NCBI GenBank assembly: GCA_022497145.1
Contig: MU385997.1
Coordinates: forward strand, 1-61,739
DNA: 61,739 nucleotides
From: Rostrohypoxylon terebratum
Lineage: Eukaryota; Ascomycota; Sordariomycetes; Xylariales; Hypoxylaceae
Direction: 5' to 3'
Each line of letters starts with the position of its first letter. The stretch's first letter is position 1. Shown piece by piece: positions 1 to 11,749 of the stretch. The position numbers and the translations under genes are program-made. The notes below the pieces were generated by a model, which searched no databases, was not told the origin of the DNA, and saw only the letters and a program-made list of their open reading frames with translations.

Positions 1-1
1 A

Positions 2-95
2 ATTAAATTTTGAAGGTGGTGGTGATATTAAGGATTTGTCAAAAATGGTAAGTGGACCGCACCTGGTATGTGCGCATACTGGTATGTTAGCTTAA
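2..95 (+). repeat. Left arm of a perfect 94-bp inverted repeat at the window ends
   Basis: Bases 2-95 are the exact reverse complement of 61646-61739, and the match stops abruptly at the inner side. The innermost shared bases are TTAA. Inside the arm, CTGGTATGT occurs twice. It could be the terminal repeat of a 61.6-kb element, the end of a dispersed transposon present in inverted copies on both sides, or a repeat at which a short-read contig was cut. No transposase is visible. Confidence 0.95.
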
Positions 96-2399
96 ACCTG
101 GAACGGGCAAAACATACTTGGCATCACGAATCATTACATACTTACAAGAGTCTCAATTGTAACCGCGTCATGCTTATGTAGGCTATTTCTACATCAGAGA
201 GACCATGCAGACTCAATACACCCCTAGCACTATTCTAGCGAGCATTGCTAGCCAGATCACGAACCAATCTGATGTGTATAGGAAGAAAGCTATATCGCTG
301 TGTAAAGATAGCAGCAGCCTACTTAGTCCACGCCTCATTTAAGAGTCTTTATTCGTCGGGTATTTCAGCAAAGACAATTCTCGTCGTATCTTCATAATTA
401 TTGATGGAGTAGATGAACTTTTACCTACACATCAAACCGCGCTTCTCGCAATGGCCAAGCAGCTCTCGGACTTAAGGGCCCAGTCAAAGTATCCTTCCAT
501 CCAAATATTGTTGCTTGGACGCCCAGATCTCGAGTTTGGCCTATCAAATGTTTGGGCTAGGTCCAAAAAACGACCGAAAATTATACACATACAGTCTTCC
601 AAGTCGCGAGATGATCTTGAGAAGTTCATCCGTACTGGAGTTGATGATATAAGTCTTCTACGTAAGATGCATATGAGCCAGAAGAAATCTATCAAGCGTC
701 ATGCCAAGGCTCTTAGAAGGGAGGTTATCTCGACACTCTGCCAAAATGCCGACGGAATGTTCATGCTGGCTAAACTCATGCTTGCTGAGATCAAGGACAT
801 GAATAAGCCAGAACTGATAAAACGCGCGCTCAATAATTGCCCCGAGGGTCTGGAAGATATGTTCAAGCGCGTCATTGAAAAGTTGGCGGTCATTGGGGGC
901 TTCGATAAACATGACCTGAACGAAATCATTATGTGGGTTGCTTGCGCTAAACGCGACCTGCTACTTGGTGAAATTGATCTGGTTATCAAACTGAGAGACC
1001 TTCAACAAGACGGTCTTTATACTCTAGAAGATGAGCTCAGAACTAGATTTGGATCTTTTTTCACAATTAGCGGCGCTGATATCGATGCTGGCAATGAAGA
1101 TGAGGACGAATCTGTGGTAGGCGAAAACCTCACCGACGTACCTGAAACCGCAGAAGTCGTTGGAAGCGTAGGACAAGAAATCGAAGACGATCAGAGTGAA
1201 TAACAAGATACAGATGCCAGAAACTGGACTGATAATGATAGCGAGGGGGGTGGTGATAACGATGGTGCCAGTGAGGACGATATTCCATCGAACTTCACAA
1301 TCGCAACTGTCAAGTTCAGCCATGCAAGCGTTGGCCAGTACTTCCGCACACAGGGTTTCCACAAAGGTATAGGTATGGACCTTAACGCGGCACGAGCCCA
1401 TATTCTACATACTTGCCTTTTATTCCTCACTGATCATATTCCCAAAAAGGGTGGGGAGGAATGGTCCCCTTCTAGCCTGCTTGGATATTCGGCAGACCAT
1501 CTTTTGGATCACCTCATTGAGGTTGACATTAACACTCTCCAAAGTTTGCAACCTAACAAGTTTGGCGACATATGCGACGAGATAGTCTTTCTCTTTAGGC
1601 ATTCAGATGCCCTCGCTCGCTGGTACTTGAAGCTTTCCGACAAGCAGAGACTCATACATCAATTCTTTGGCGGAATGGATGTCTGTTCTCGTATTCAAGA
1701 GTGGATGTCCGGAATTGCGACTCCAGATTTTCCAGGTCTGACGCTCGATGGTTGAAGCAAGCAAAGTCTATGCCACAGGCTTTGCTCAGGCCATTTGCGC
1801 AATTTATTGCCAAACCATGGCTTGAATACGATCATATAGATGGATATATACCAGTCGTTTTCCTGGATGGATACACGTCGATGGTAAGATTTCTGAAATT
1901 CAAGTTCGATTTATTTCCTCAGTGTTTGCACAACTTATTTGGTGTAATTAATTTGACTAAGAAATGATGTTTTAGAATTGCCCATCTCGACCTCTCTGGA
2001 TTGGGTCTCAATCGACCCCTGAGACAAATAGTGGAGCGAATGGCTCCGGAACGGCTAAACGGACGGATATCTACCCATACTAAACGGAATCGAGGATAAT
2101 CTGGTGGACACCTAAATTTCATTCAGCGTATGTGAGATATGCGTTGATTTAACATTTTGCGATAAGTGCCTTCAAAAGCTTAGGGATGGGAAATTCCCTT
2201 ACTGGTGCTGTCTACAATAACTTTCGACCGCACCCCCCGTAACAGCACCAGTACCGGATTTGCGACGCAAGACATGGATCCCTTCGTCGAGGTTTATCCA
2301 CCCAAGGGATTGGTGACCAAGGTGGCAGGGTGGATGGGGAATATAGGGTCCAGAGCGAGGGCAGTATCATTGGCGTTGATGAGTGGCTTAGCACTATAA
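91..2399 (+). pseudogene. Decayed NACHT/STAND (fungal NLR) gene with C-terminal zinc-finger remnant
   Basis: One frame from 91 to 1755 reads as a NACHT NTPase. It has a P-loop PGTGKT at 97-114, Walker B IIDGVDEL near 391-420, a LLLGRPD sensor-like stretch near 508-530, and a winged-helix-like region around 820-1000. It is broken by TAA stops at 160-162, 340-342 and 1201-1203, and the same reading resumes after each stop. Near 1735-1750 the frame shifts and homology continues to about 1967. A Cys-rich piece at 2128-2217 (FCDKCLQKL...YWCC) and a tail with VYPPKGLVTKVA near 2290-2325 resemble the ZZ-like C terminus of fungal NACHT proteins. The N terminus ahead of the P-loop is missing, and the inverted repeat lies there instead. 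All three stops can come from CAA codons by C-to-T change. Family assignment rests on motifs I recognise, not on a search. Confidence 0.8.
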
Positions 2400-2824
2400 G
2401 TCAACGGTGGCTAACTGGATAGGATGAATACCGCCACTATGTAGCCCTAGAGCCCGTTCTTCTTTTTCAAGATCCACGTTTACCGAGGGAGTTAGGCTTC
2501 CCGAGTATAGTGTGCCAAGGCAGCAAGGCTAGTTGATCCACACGATCCATGGTAGGTATGGTAGCGCATATTAATATGGGGTCCTCAAGCTTCTCCGGAC
2601 CTCCTATTCGTAGAGCTAATACTAGGTGCATATCCTAGAATACGTGGCAGATTTCTACCAGGCAGCAGTTGCACACCCGACCGTCATGATTGAAATGAGG
2701 CTCATCTGTCAACCTTAATGGGCATTCTCGATGTCCTCAATCGCCAAGGCACAATGGGGCCATCTTCCCGGAAGAGATAAATAGTTATTTTTATCAAGAG
2801 GATATTCTTACAAGTTTTTCTCTG
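2400..2824. other. Intergenic, nothing recognised
   Basis: No open frame or recognisable motif between the NACHT relic and the CorA-like gene. It may contain unrecognisable NACHT 3' sequence and the CorA-like promoter. Confidence 0.6.
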
Positions 2825-4384
2825 ATGAACCCTTTTTCAACGATCATCTGTAAACCTAAGTTGAAGATGCTTAACCGATGCGGACAGTGTTCCGATGTGG
2901 ATATGATTATGTGGAAGAAGGGTATGACAAAGATGAATACCTACATATTTGATTTGAAATTTGTGAAGTTAACAATATCACAGGCGATGAGACGTATCAA
3001 AGGCAGAGTGTTAAACTGTATGATTTGATGCTTTCAAATCCACAACATCCTATTTGGCCGTTTGATCTTGAAAGCACAGTCGTTATGATGTGAGTTCACG
3101 AATCAATAAATTTAGGAGCCTTCTAACTTTACCTGTCAGAGTAGCTAAAGCTAATGAGATACGCCACTGTAAGCTCTGCCGGGACATGCTTACCGAAAGA
3201 CTTAGTATGCCCCGATTTTGGTGGTCAGATACGTACAAGAGAATGAATGGGTATTTTGGATCCGAATTTACAATAAATTCCGAGGGATCTATCGAAAGCT
3301 GTTGTGAGTGTTGTTGACGTTGTTGACACATGGAAACCACAGTTTGCTAAATTTCAATAAAGCAACATGGTCTCGAGCCCTGGTCAAACACTTCGACACA
3401 TTGCCAACTTCGGACGCTGAGCCAAACATCACATATTGTTGGCTCAAATTCAACATATTCACACGATGGATGATACCTGGCAAGATGGTAATCATCGCTT
3501 TTGATCCAGTGCCAATAATAAAGGAATGGTTATGTTTACCATTTATGGAACAATTGAATGACAAAGAACTTCAGGACCCGTATTGGCCCTATACACACAT
3601 CCTTGGGCACCTGGTGTCTCTCCAGGGAACATCCGTTTGGAGCGTCCGAAACTTGATAAGAAGCACAGAATTGTCACCATCGAGAGACCATAGAAGCATG
3701 AAGGACAAACCAAAACATAACTACATTCGCCTACATGATATTTCTCGGCATGCGATTCATGTTTTGGAAACTTTGGATCTATCCGTTAAGCTATCAGAGA
3801 GTATCTTGCGGGAGCACAAACAATTAGCACCATACCCTAGTGTTGATCAAGCATTTGTCATTGAAAAATCTCGGAGTTCTAAAGAGGCATATCACAATAC
3901 CCGGTCCCGACTTGCCTTTTTCAATAATGCGCTCTTCAGTCTACGTTGCCGTTCCTCCTCCAACCACCAGCGATTAAATAATGAGATACAACTTAGATTC
4001 CACATGGACTCTCAATTTGACTCTCAGACCTCCATTGAAATCAACAACTCTGCTAAAACCGATAGCGCATCCATGAGATGGATTGCTATCGTGAGTCTCG
4101 TGTTTCTTCCGGCAAACATGGTATCATCGATCTTCAGCACGACCTTTTTCAATGGTTCTGACGGAGCATTGTCAGTTTCCAGTGATTTCTGGATTTATTG
4201 GGTTGTGCTAGTTGTGGTTACATTAGTCACTATGCTCTTGTGGTTCTATTTACCCCGTCTTTCACCAGAAGTGAAGGCGAGTCATGATGACTCAGTTGAG
4301 GAGAAAGGGGTAAAGAGATTACTTCAAAATCATATACTCAGCATACATCGAAGACATACTGGTAATGACTTTTTTCCCCATTAA
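2825..4384 (+). CDS. CorA-like two-transmembrane protein (left copy)
   Basis: My model has four exons: 2825-2921, 2984-3089, 3140-3303 and 3363-4384 (1389 nt, 462 aa). Introns are 50-62 nt with GTATGA/GTGAGT donors, and two have clear TTAAC/CTAAC branch points. The large N-terminal part is cytosolic and soluble. The C-terminal fifth has two membrane spans, WIAIVSLVFLPANMVSSIF and, after a short loop, WIYWVVLVVVTLVTMLLWFY. That is the layout of fungal CorA-like (Mg2+ transporter superfamily) proteins. The canonical GMN selectivity motif is absent; the loop reads TTFFNGS, so Mg2+ transport should not be assumed. Exon 1 is the least certain part. A second gene with the same architecture lies at 59589-61270. 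Such genes often accompany NACHT and incompatibility-type genes in Sordariomycetes (general knowledge). Confidence 0.75.
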
Positions 4385-4841
4385 AATAAGGTATGAGGCT
4401 TGGGGAAAACACAAATCATAATTGAGAAAGGCGTCAAAACGGGAAAATCCAGCCAGTTTTGGTCGTAGTTTATCGTGTTGTCCAAGGATAAATTCAACTA
4501 TCATCTCGCTTCAGTAGTTACCACAGTGCCTATTTCATAAGCATTCCGAATGGGGGAAAACGTTGAAAAATGACTTCATTACGTTCAACCTTTCTATTTG
4601 CGTTATTCGTGCTGCTACTAGAACGACTTGATTGCCTGCCTGGTAAGACTACCTAGGTAGATTAGACAACTAAATTATGGTATAGATTACATAATCAAGA
4701 CCTCGTTTGAATCACATAGACAATAGCATGATAGCAGGATAGATATTCTGCACTCTGTGTACGCAGGAGCCTAAATGTCGATAAGTGAGATAGAGGGACA
4801 GATCTATGCTAGTTGAGATCTCAAATTTGTAAAGGTCCTAT
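4385..4841. other. Convergent intergenic spacer
   Basis: A 457-bp spacer between the 3' ends of the CorA-like and MFS genes. It is AT-rich and has one ACCTAGGTAG palindrome-type motif at about 4650-4660. No gene seen. Confidence 0.6.
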
Positions 4842-6828
4842 CTAGCTGCTTGTTTTGCGCAAACCTCTGCCACTGACACACAATGCAGCACAAAATGATA
4901 TGGCTGTGATAATAGTAGATGCAGCAAATGAATATCTCAGCCCATCGTAGTATACCATTCGTGCTTTTAACTGAATATCAGGGGGGAGTTGTCGTAGTGA
5001 TTCGGCCGAATGTCTAATATCATCGATGATCTATTGCATTACGAATCAGCATTCACACGAGTAACTGTAATGTTGAGTTTACTAGTGAAAGGGCCATACT
5101 CTCCATTTATCTTGTACGTCACCCAAGGCCGTCGGAAGTCGAACACTGAGCGTGGTCTGTACGATGGCGGAACTGACTGATACACCCCACACAGTTCCTA
5201 AAGACCTAATAAGGTAAACTGTAGACGCTGATACTGCATGGTCTAAATCATGTTAACGATTGTTCAAGTCGAGGAGAATCCATACGAAACATACCCGCGT
5301 GCTCGAAAGTAGCTAAGGACGTGAATAGAATACCGGGGTATATAATCCCTTGTCCTAAATTGGCGGGAAATATATAAACGAAATACTTCCAGTTAGCATC
5401 TACGAAATCTAGTGAAGTTACCAAGCCGTTTCCAATCATCATCAAGATAGCCCCGGCTCGAACGAGAGTAACAAGCTTTCCCCACCGTGACATAACGATA
5501 CCAGAAATAAGACCACCAATAGGGGTTGCTAATGATGGAATAGCTAGTCTAGCTCCTGCAGTCGTTGCTGTGTCAAGTAAAACGATTTGAAAAAATAGGG
5601 GTAAGAGAAAAAGATACTATCGGCTAAAGATTAGTTCGTATTCATAGGAGTAGGTAGTAGGTAATTTTGGTCACCAACCGCGTAAGCAGAAATACCCGCG
5701 CAAACATTTGCCAATTGGGTAAAAAAAGGTAAACGCCCCTTTAATAGATGTAGAGGAATGATAGGGATTGATTTTGTTTTGGCCTCAATCCAAAGGAACA
5801 GGCCAAATAGAGCGAGACTTCCAACTAGCGATATAACGACCCAGGGGCTGCTCCAAGGTAATTCATTCCCCCCTAGGCTCAAGCCAACCAACTGGATAGA
5901 TATTGCTGCGACAAGAATAAAGGATCCTGAGAAATCGACCATTTGCCAAGTTTCCTTAAGACTTGAGCCTCGACTGAAATCTGAGGACTGATTTTGTATG
6001 ACGATATACCCAAATAAAAGTGCCATGGCTGATATTGGTACTTGCTATAGGATGTTAAAAGCATTCATCAGTATGGAGAGTCCTAGGATAGGCATCCTTA
6101 CTAGTAGAAAGCACCAACGCCAACCAATTGTGTCAGCTATTGAGCCACCAAAGGAAGCACCGCATATTGCACCAAATCCAAAGATGCCGTTCTGCATCGC
6201 TTGGAACATTCCACGCCGTCGGAATGGAATCATATCCGAGTTGACGATAGTGGCTAAGCTCTAATCAGCAGAGGTAACACTGAATAATCGGGGTTAGCTA
6301 CCCACCCATTGTCATGAGTCCTCCGCCGCCAAATCCGGCTAATGCTCTCATACAATTGAGAAATATGATATCATTGGCAATGCCACATCCAAGGCACCCT
6401 ATAGCGAATGTAATGGTAGAGATGAAGAAGCAGATGCGGCGTCCAAAAATGTCTGAGACGCGTCCGTATAGAGGCTGGAAGGCCGTGCTCGTAATGAGAT
6501 ACGAAGTTGTGAGCCAAGACGCGGTATTGGTCGCATCAAACTCAGAGCTGATCACTGCATACGTAGAGGCGGTAATTGTCCCGTCAAACCCATAAAGAAA
6601 GACATTGGACATTATTGCGAGCTCAATCCAAGCAAAGTGACGAGGGGCAACCCAGTTATCCTCCTTTGGTGGGTTTAAGCTTATTAGGGGTTGGCGTTCT
6701 CCAGATTCTATATCGTCAGAATGTCCTCGTAAACCCTGGCCATTCCCTTCGCTATCATCCGCTTCTGAGTTGCCCTGGGCTAGGACCAAAGCACTTGGAT
6801 CTATATAGGATTCATTGGAAGTGGCCAT
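4842..6828 (-). CDS. MFS transporter, DHA2 / vacuolar basic amino acid transporter-like
   Basis: Six exons, in transcript order: 6828-6306, 6253-6102, 6044-5679, 5616-5295, 5242-5100 and 5030-4842. They total 1695 nt (564 aa). Introns are 52-69 nt and GT-AG; the third uses a less usual GTTGGT donor. A 75-residue acidic hydrophilic N terminus precedes helices beginning FAWIELAIMSNVFLYGFD. The loop 2-3 signature GRVSDIFGRR is intact, and RALAGFGGGGLM follows. The late part reads LIRSLGTVWGVSV, then a C-terminal helix and a short basic tail. The 14-TM pattern and sequence resemble Vba-type vacuolar basic amino acid permeases and multidrug exporters of the DHA2 group; the substrate cannot be read from the sequence. 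It is divergent from the arylsulfotransferase-like gene across 790 bp. The start is the first ATG before the acidic tail. Confidence 0.88.
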
Positions 6829-7618
6829 TTTCTATTAAATTGAGATGGGAGACGTTAGTGTCGAGATTTGAAAGCTTTGATGGTAGATGGGATCAGTGAA
6901 AGAAATGATTGTAGAATGTCAAAGTGACATGAAAATTTGCGACGTTTACCAAACTCGGCGATATCTCGAACAGGCAGCAAAACATGTGAATCTTTTATTC
7001 AGTACACGGATTCAAGAAATGTAACGGCTGCCGCAAAGTCCAAGATTTCCACGGCAGTGATATGAGAACAAGGGCAATCCCCGAATTCGGCCTCCTATTC
7101 TAGGAATCGACCTATAATGCGGAGCCACGGTATCCTTGCATACTTACTACTACCTAGTTGTTAATGGTATGGCAGGCTAAAATGATGCAATAGTGGATTC
7201 TCGAGCTTTTATTCGACTTGACGCAATGTAAAGTCGTCATATGTAGAGCCGATATAGCTGTACTGGTACCAATCCAGATGCCAGTTGGTCAATTCATATG
7301 TATATCGTGATTCTGATGGATGGTTAGATGATCACAGTAACTAATGTGATGCAATAGAATACCTACTGGACATTGAGTATTCTGTATATATGAGCCCAAA
7401 CAGAGCTCTATTCCATATACTCTGACACCTTTCTTCATCGACTTTAGTTTGATCGATATTGAGCCAACATCAACTAGGTACTGACAACAAAACAATAACC
7501 AAATAGAAGGGCTATCTAGGGTTCTTGTATTCAACCAAGGTTAATGTACCCTTCTTTAACATTGAATGATGGTGTCGGTTTCTAACGCAGCCAGTATCAC
7601 CCCTTTTCTCCAACCGCC
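6829..7618. promoter_or_regulatory. Shared divergent promoter of the MFS and arylsulfotransferase-like genes
   Basis: The 790 bp separate two divergent start codons, so both promoters must lie here. I see no conserved operator. AT-rich stretches and ACTACCTAG-type motifs occur near 7147. Confidence 0.5.
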
Positions 7619-9396
7619 ATGAAATACTCTCTAGTATTAGGGGTAGCCTTAAGTCTGCCACGCTCGATCGTAGCAGATTGGCAATTCAAATCCCGCTCAG
7701 ACCTAGCACCACCAAAATTAAACATCACTATCCCAGCGACCAAGGATGTCGAAAAGGGGTACCTGTTCGTTGCACCTTTTGCAGGTTTCCCTGACACTCC
7801 AACGGAGCAACACGGCCCTAGACAGGCTGGACCGTATATCTTTCGCGATAATGGCGATCTAGTTTGGTCTGGCTACGGCATCTACAGCATTTGGTCTACC
7901 AACTTCCAAGCAGGCCGTTGGCGGGGCAAAGACATCCTTTTCAGCTTTGAAGGCGACCACAATCCAGGATATGGTCATGGACATGGCCACATCACCATAA
8001 TGGACAATCATTACGAGACGATTCGAGAGCTTCGAGCAGGCAACCATAAGCTTGTAGATAAGCACGAGTTTCACATCATCAACGAGGAAACAGGACTTAT
8101 CCAAATCTACCAGCCTGTTGCTCGCGACCTTACGGCATGGGGCGGGAGCGCTGAGCAACAGTGGATCGTGAATTCTATATTCCAAGGTAGAGCGTCTTTA
8201 TGTCAATGTTTAATTGCAGAGTGGTTTTACTAATAATGGCATAAGAACTCGATATTGCGACTGGGAAGCTGCTGTTTGAGTGGGAAAGTCTGGATCATGT
8301 TTCACCTGACGGTATGGTTTGATACTTAGAAAAGCAGATTTGATCTCATCTAACATACATTAACCTAGAGGCTATCCTTCCGATCAATCCTGGCCAAGCT
8401 GGTTCCGGTTTCAATAGTTCTGATGCGTGGGATTATTTTCACATCAACAGCGTTGACAAGGGTGCTGATGGTAACTACCTCATATCCGCGCGAGATGCGT
8501 GCAGCATCCATAAGATCAACGGTACCGATGGGAGTATCATCTGGAAGTTAGACGGGAAGGATAGTTCTTTCAAAGTACCCAGTGAGGCCAAATTCTGTTT
8601 CCAACACCATGCTCGATTCTTAAGCCAGGAAGACGGCATCGAAGTCATTAGCCTATACGATAACAGCGCTCATGGAACAGAGCATGGAGGTGGATCGGAA
8701 GTTCATACGGCACCAACTAGTAGCGGCAAGATTATTAAAGTCAACACCACGTCCTGGGAAGCCGAATTGGTACAAGCCTTCTACCCACCAGACGATCTCC
8801 TATCCAAATCCCAGGGTTCTACTCAGATACTTCCCAATGGAAATGCCCTTGTGAACTGGGGATCATCGGGTGCCACCACAGAGTATCTCCCCGACGGAAC
8901 ACCAATCTTCCATGCTTATATGGATTCAGGCTACCTTGGCCTTGGTGTCGAAAACTACCGTGCCTTCCGCTACAATTGGACTGGCCTTCCCAATGAAGAG
9001 CCTGCTATTGTAGCTCTCAGGGGCGAAGAGGGCCTTACCGCGTATGTTAGTTGGAATGGTGACACCGAAACCAAGACGTGGAGATTTTACGCGTTGACGG
9101 ATGGGCTTGGATCCAAGGAGTTCCTAGGTGAGGCACCTAAGACAAGCTTTGAGACTTCGCTCCGGATTCAGAATCTAAATATTGGTGCGATCTCTGCGGA
9201 GGCGATCGATGGGAATGGCAAGTCGCTAAGGAGTACCGAGATAGCCTTGGTGGAGCAGGAAATTAAGCCCAAAGTCAACCCAAGCCAATCCCCTACCCTA
9301 GGGGCACCGACCCAGAAGACCCTTGTGAAGTCTGGAAATCGCTGGGAAGAATATGGCATCTTGAAGTATTTTAGGATTCCTCCCAACGAGCTCTAG
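7619..9396 (+). CDS. Secreted arylsulfotransferase (ASST) family protein
   Basis: Three exons, 7619-8186, 8246-8311 and 8369-9396, total 1662 nt (553 aa). Introns are 59 and 57 nt. A signal peptide is visible (MKYSLVLGVALSL... with likely cleavage after IVA, about residue 19). The mature part has beta-propeller-like repeats with family hallmarks: GPRQAGPYIFRDNGDLVWSG, HGHGHITIMD, DKHEFHIINEETG, DAWDYFHINSVDKG, and FCFQHHARFL followed by SLYDNSAH. These match fungal Arylsulfotran_2-type proteins. Bacterial ASST moves sulfate between phenols, but whether the fungal proteins do so is not established. The family call is strong and the activity is inferred. The stop follows PPNEL. A transporter lies upstream and a broken alpha-galactosidase downstream. 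Confidence 0.87.
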
Positions 9397-10169
9397 GCTA
9401 AAGCTCTCGCGATCACTACAGGAGAATGCCTTGTGGTATTTACCTCGTAGTGCTGATTCTTTCGCAACTATTTTTAATCTTTCATTAAAAGGCTAAAGGG
9501 GGCGGTGGAAGAATGATGAGGCCGCACTATGTTGTATGTTAGTACAATCGCTTATGCCGGGGGGGGGGGGGGGGGGGGTAACCATACCTGACCTTAATAC
9601 ACTCGTTGAAAAACCTTTCAGCCTCTCAGTTGCATCTTCATGAAGTTTGATCCATGCTACCCACAAAAGCACCCAATGAAGCCTTATATGTAAATGAGCG
9701 GCGCCCCGACACTGGGGATGTAACGCTGAAAGTACGATCTGGCCTATCATTTGGGAGGACGACTATTCTTATGAATCGGTAATCAACTCTTCGCTTGGTT
9801 ATTCAGCTGCTGATCACACTGCAATCAATTAATAAGAGACCCAATGTGATCCAGGAGAAAGTAAGCTGACCGGGAGTGGGAATTGGTGATGCCAATCATT
9901 GAATATATTTCAGACGTAGATGATCTCAGCTTTGGTCTACTGTCCAATTGATAAATGCGAGAACAGCCTTTCTGAAAATGAATGAACTGTATGGTTTTTC
10001 ATTCCTGCCTAGGTATCTATATATAAAGTCTATTCTTATAGATGTCGATTAGCATGGGAAGGATGCCCTGCTAAATTGGTCCGTCATATAACCTAAGGGG
10101 TCCTCATGATCTCTAAATGAATTTCCTGAATTCTTGATATGCCCATATGTTCTATCGACTTGAATCGCC
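9397..10169. other. Intergenic region with a 20-nt G homopolymer
   Basis: A 773-bp spacer between the arylsulfotransferase-like stop and the GH27 start. It holds an uninterrupted run of 20 G at 9559-9578, preceded by CC. A TATATATAAAG stretch near 10018-10027 could be part of the GH27 promoter. No gene seen. Confidence 0.7.
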
Positions 10170-11749
10170 ATGTCTTGTCAAGTTATTGTCTCAGCAGTCT
10201 TGGCTTTTGCCGCTACATCGACATTGGCAGCAAATACGCCAGTACCCTTCTACGGTCAATCTGCATCTGGGAAATCGACCCCACCGAGAGGATGGAACTC
10301 ATTTGTCGCGCAATCTAAAGGTCTTGATCTAACAGTGAGCCTGTTAGATGAACAATGTAGTTTCTTCTATAACAATACCGAGTCGGACTTCAATTACGTA
10401 TGTGGATTTGACTCTGGATGGTCGGCAGATTACAACGGGGACGAATATGGTCGCATCATCCCCAAGGACAGTGTATTCAACACCATGAGCATACAGGACT
10501 TCGCAGCTAAGTTACACGGCAACGGAATGAAACTCGGTATCTATATGATTCCCGGTGCATTCACTAGCGATGTAAACAAGACCGTAATAGGAACCGACAT
10601 CAAGATCGGTTCGCTATTCAATACCACCGAAGATCCTCGAGATGCTATAAGTAACTCTTACAATGCTCGTAATGACTTTGATTATAATAAAGATGGCGTT
10701 CAACAATGGCACGACTCAGTAGTGGAACTCTTTAACTCTTGGTAAGTGATTGCAACATCGCTAAGCTAGTCATTCTCGTACTTGCTAACGCCAAGGGGCA
10801 GGGGAGTCGATTTCGTCAAGCTGGACTATGTGACCCCGGCAGCGATTATTTAAGCGGCGACAAGAACAACGCGAAGCCAGCGAATGATAGCGGTGCCGTG
10901 GCGTGCATGCATAATGCTATCATGAAATATGCCCCGGCGATGCAGCTTGATATCTCGTGGAGGCTGGAAAGGGAAGAACCGTTCTGGGATCTCTGGCAAC
11001 ATAACGCCGACACGATACGGGTTGACAGAGACATCAATTATGGCAAGAATGCCGTGACGTGGGGTCCGACACAGAGAACAATAGAGCAATACCGCGTCTT
11101 CATCAATCAGCAAGTTTTGGATTCCACACGTCAGAACAAGCCGATAATGATCCGCCCCGACATGGACAACCTCCTGGTCGCGGCACCCTCCTCAAGCTCT
11201 CTTGGTCTGGGTACAGCACCATCGAGCGATATGCTCAAGCCATCTTATGGATTGGCGCGGGTGCGAACTTGATCAATGGCTGCGACATGACCAAAGTCGA
11301 CGACCTTGGGAAGAAACTGCTGACCGACCCTGAAGTCTTAGGAGTGGCTGCATTTACCGCGAATTATCCAATGGTGCCTAAAAATCCTTCCAACACAAGA
11401 ACCCGGAGGACCCAATGCATCTCAGCTTCAGGCATGGATTGCTGGACCTAATGACGCTGGCACTGCTGTCGTGGTCCTGTCAAACCTCGGCCCTGATGAG
11501 TGCTGGGACAACGAATGTTCCTACAACACTAAGACCACTGGCGACCAGTTAGTGAACGTGACCCTCAGTGACTTAGGAATTGGCGGGGATAAATGGTTCG
11601 TCCGTCGCGTCCTCGGAGGCGGCGGAAGAGGCGGAGAGGATGGCACGGATATCGGTGTAGCTGATGCAGAACTAGCAAGCTGGTTAAGCGAACACGAAAG
11701 CGTCCTCTACAAGCTACAGAAATGTGGAAGTGAGGGAGCTTCGTGCTGA
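10170..11749 (+). pseudogene. GH27 alpha-galactosidase-like gene, broken by three frame changes
   Basis: Exon 1 (10170-10741) starts with a signal peptide (MSCQVIVSAVLAFAATSTLA) and a GH27 N terminus (TPPRGWNSFV). An intron at 10742-10801 (60 nt, GTAAGT donor) leads to GVDFVKLDYVTP, which carries the nucleophile Asp in KLDYV. The frame is then lost at 10833-10838, where a TAA follows at 10851; homology continues in the next frame (DISWRLEREEPFWDLWQ, RPDMDNLLV). A second loss is at about 11178-11182 and a compensating gain at about 11380-11395, beside an A5 run. The last part ends DAELASWLSEHES...SC. The three lesions are single-base and two lie in or next to homopolymers (C4, A5). Fresh pseudogenisation and sequence error are both possible. 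There are no other in-frame stops. If intact it would be secreted and act on alpha-galactosides. Confidence 0.75.

Noticed and set aside
3304..3362. Frameshift in the left CorA-like gene
   Set aside because: A 59-nt intron with a GTGAGT donor and AAAG acceptor joins the two frames in phase, so no frameshift is needed.
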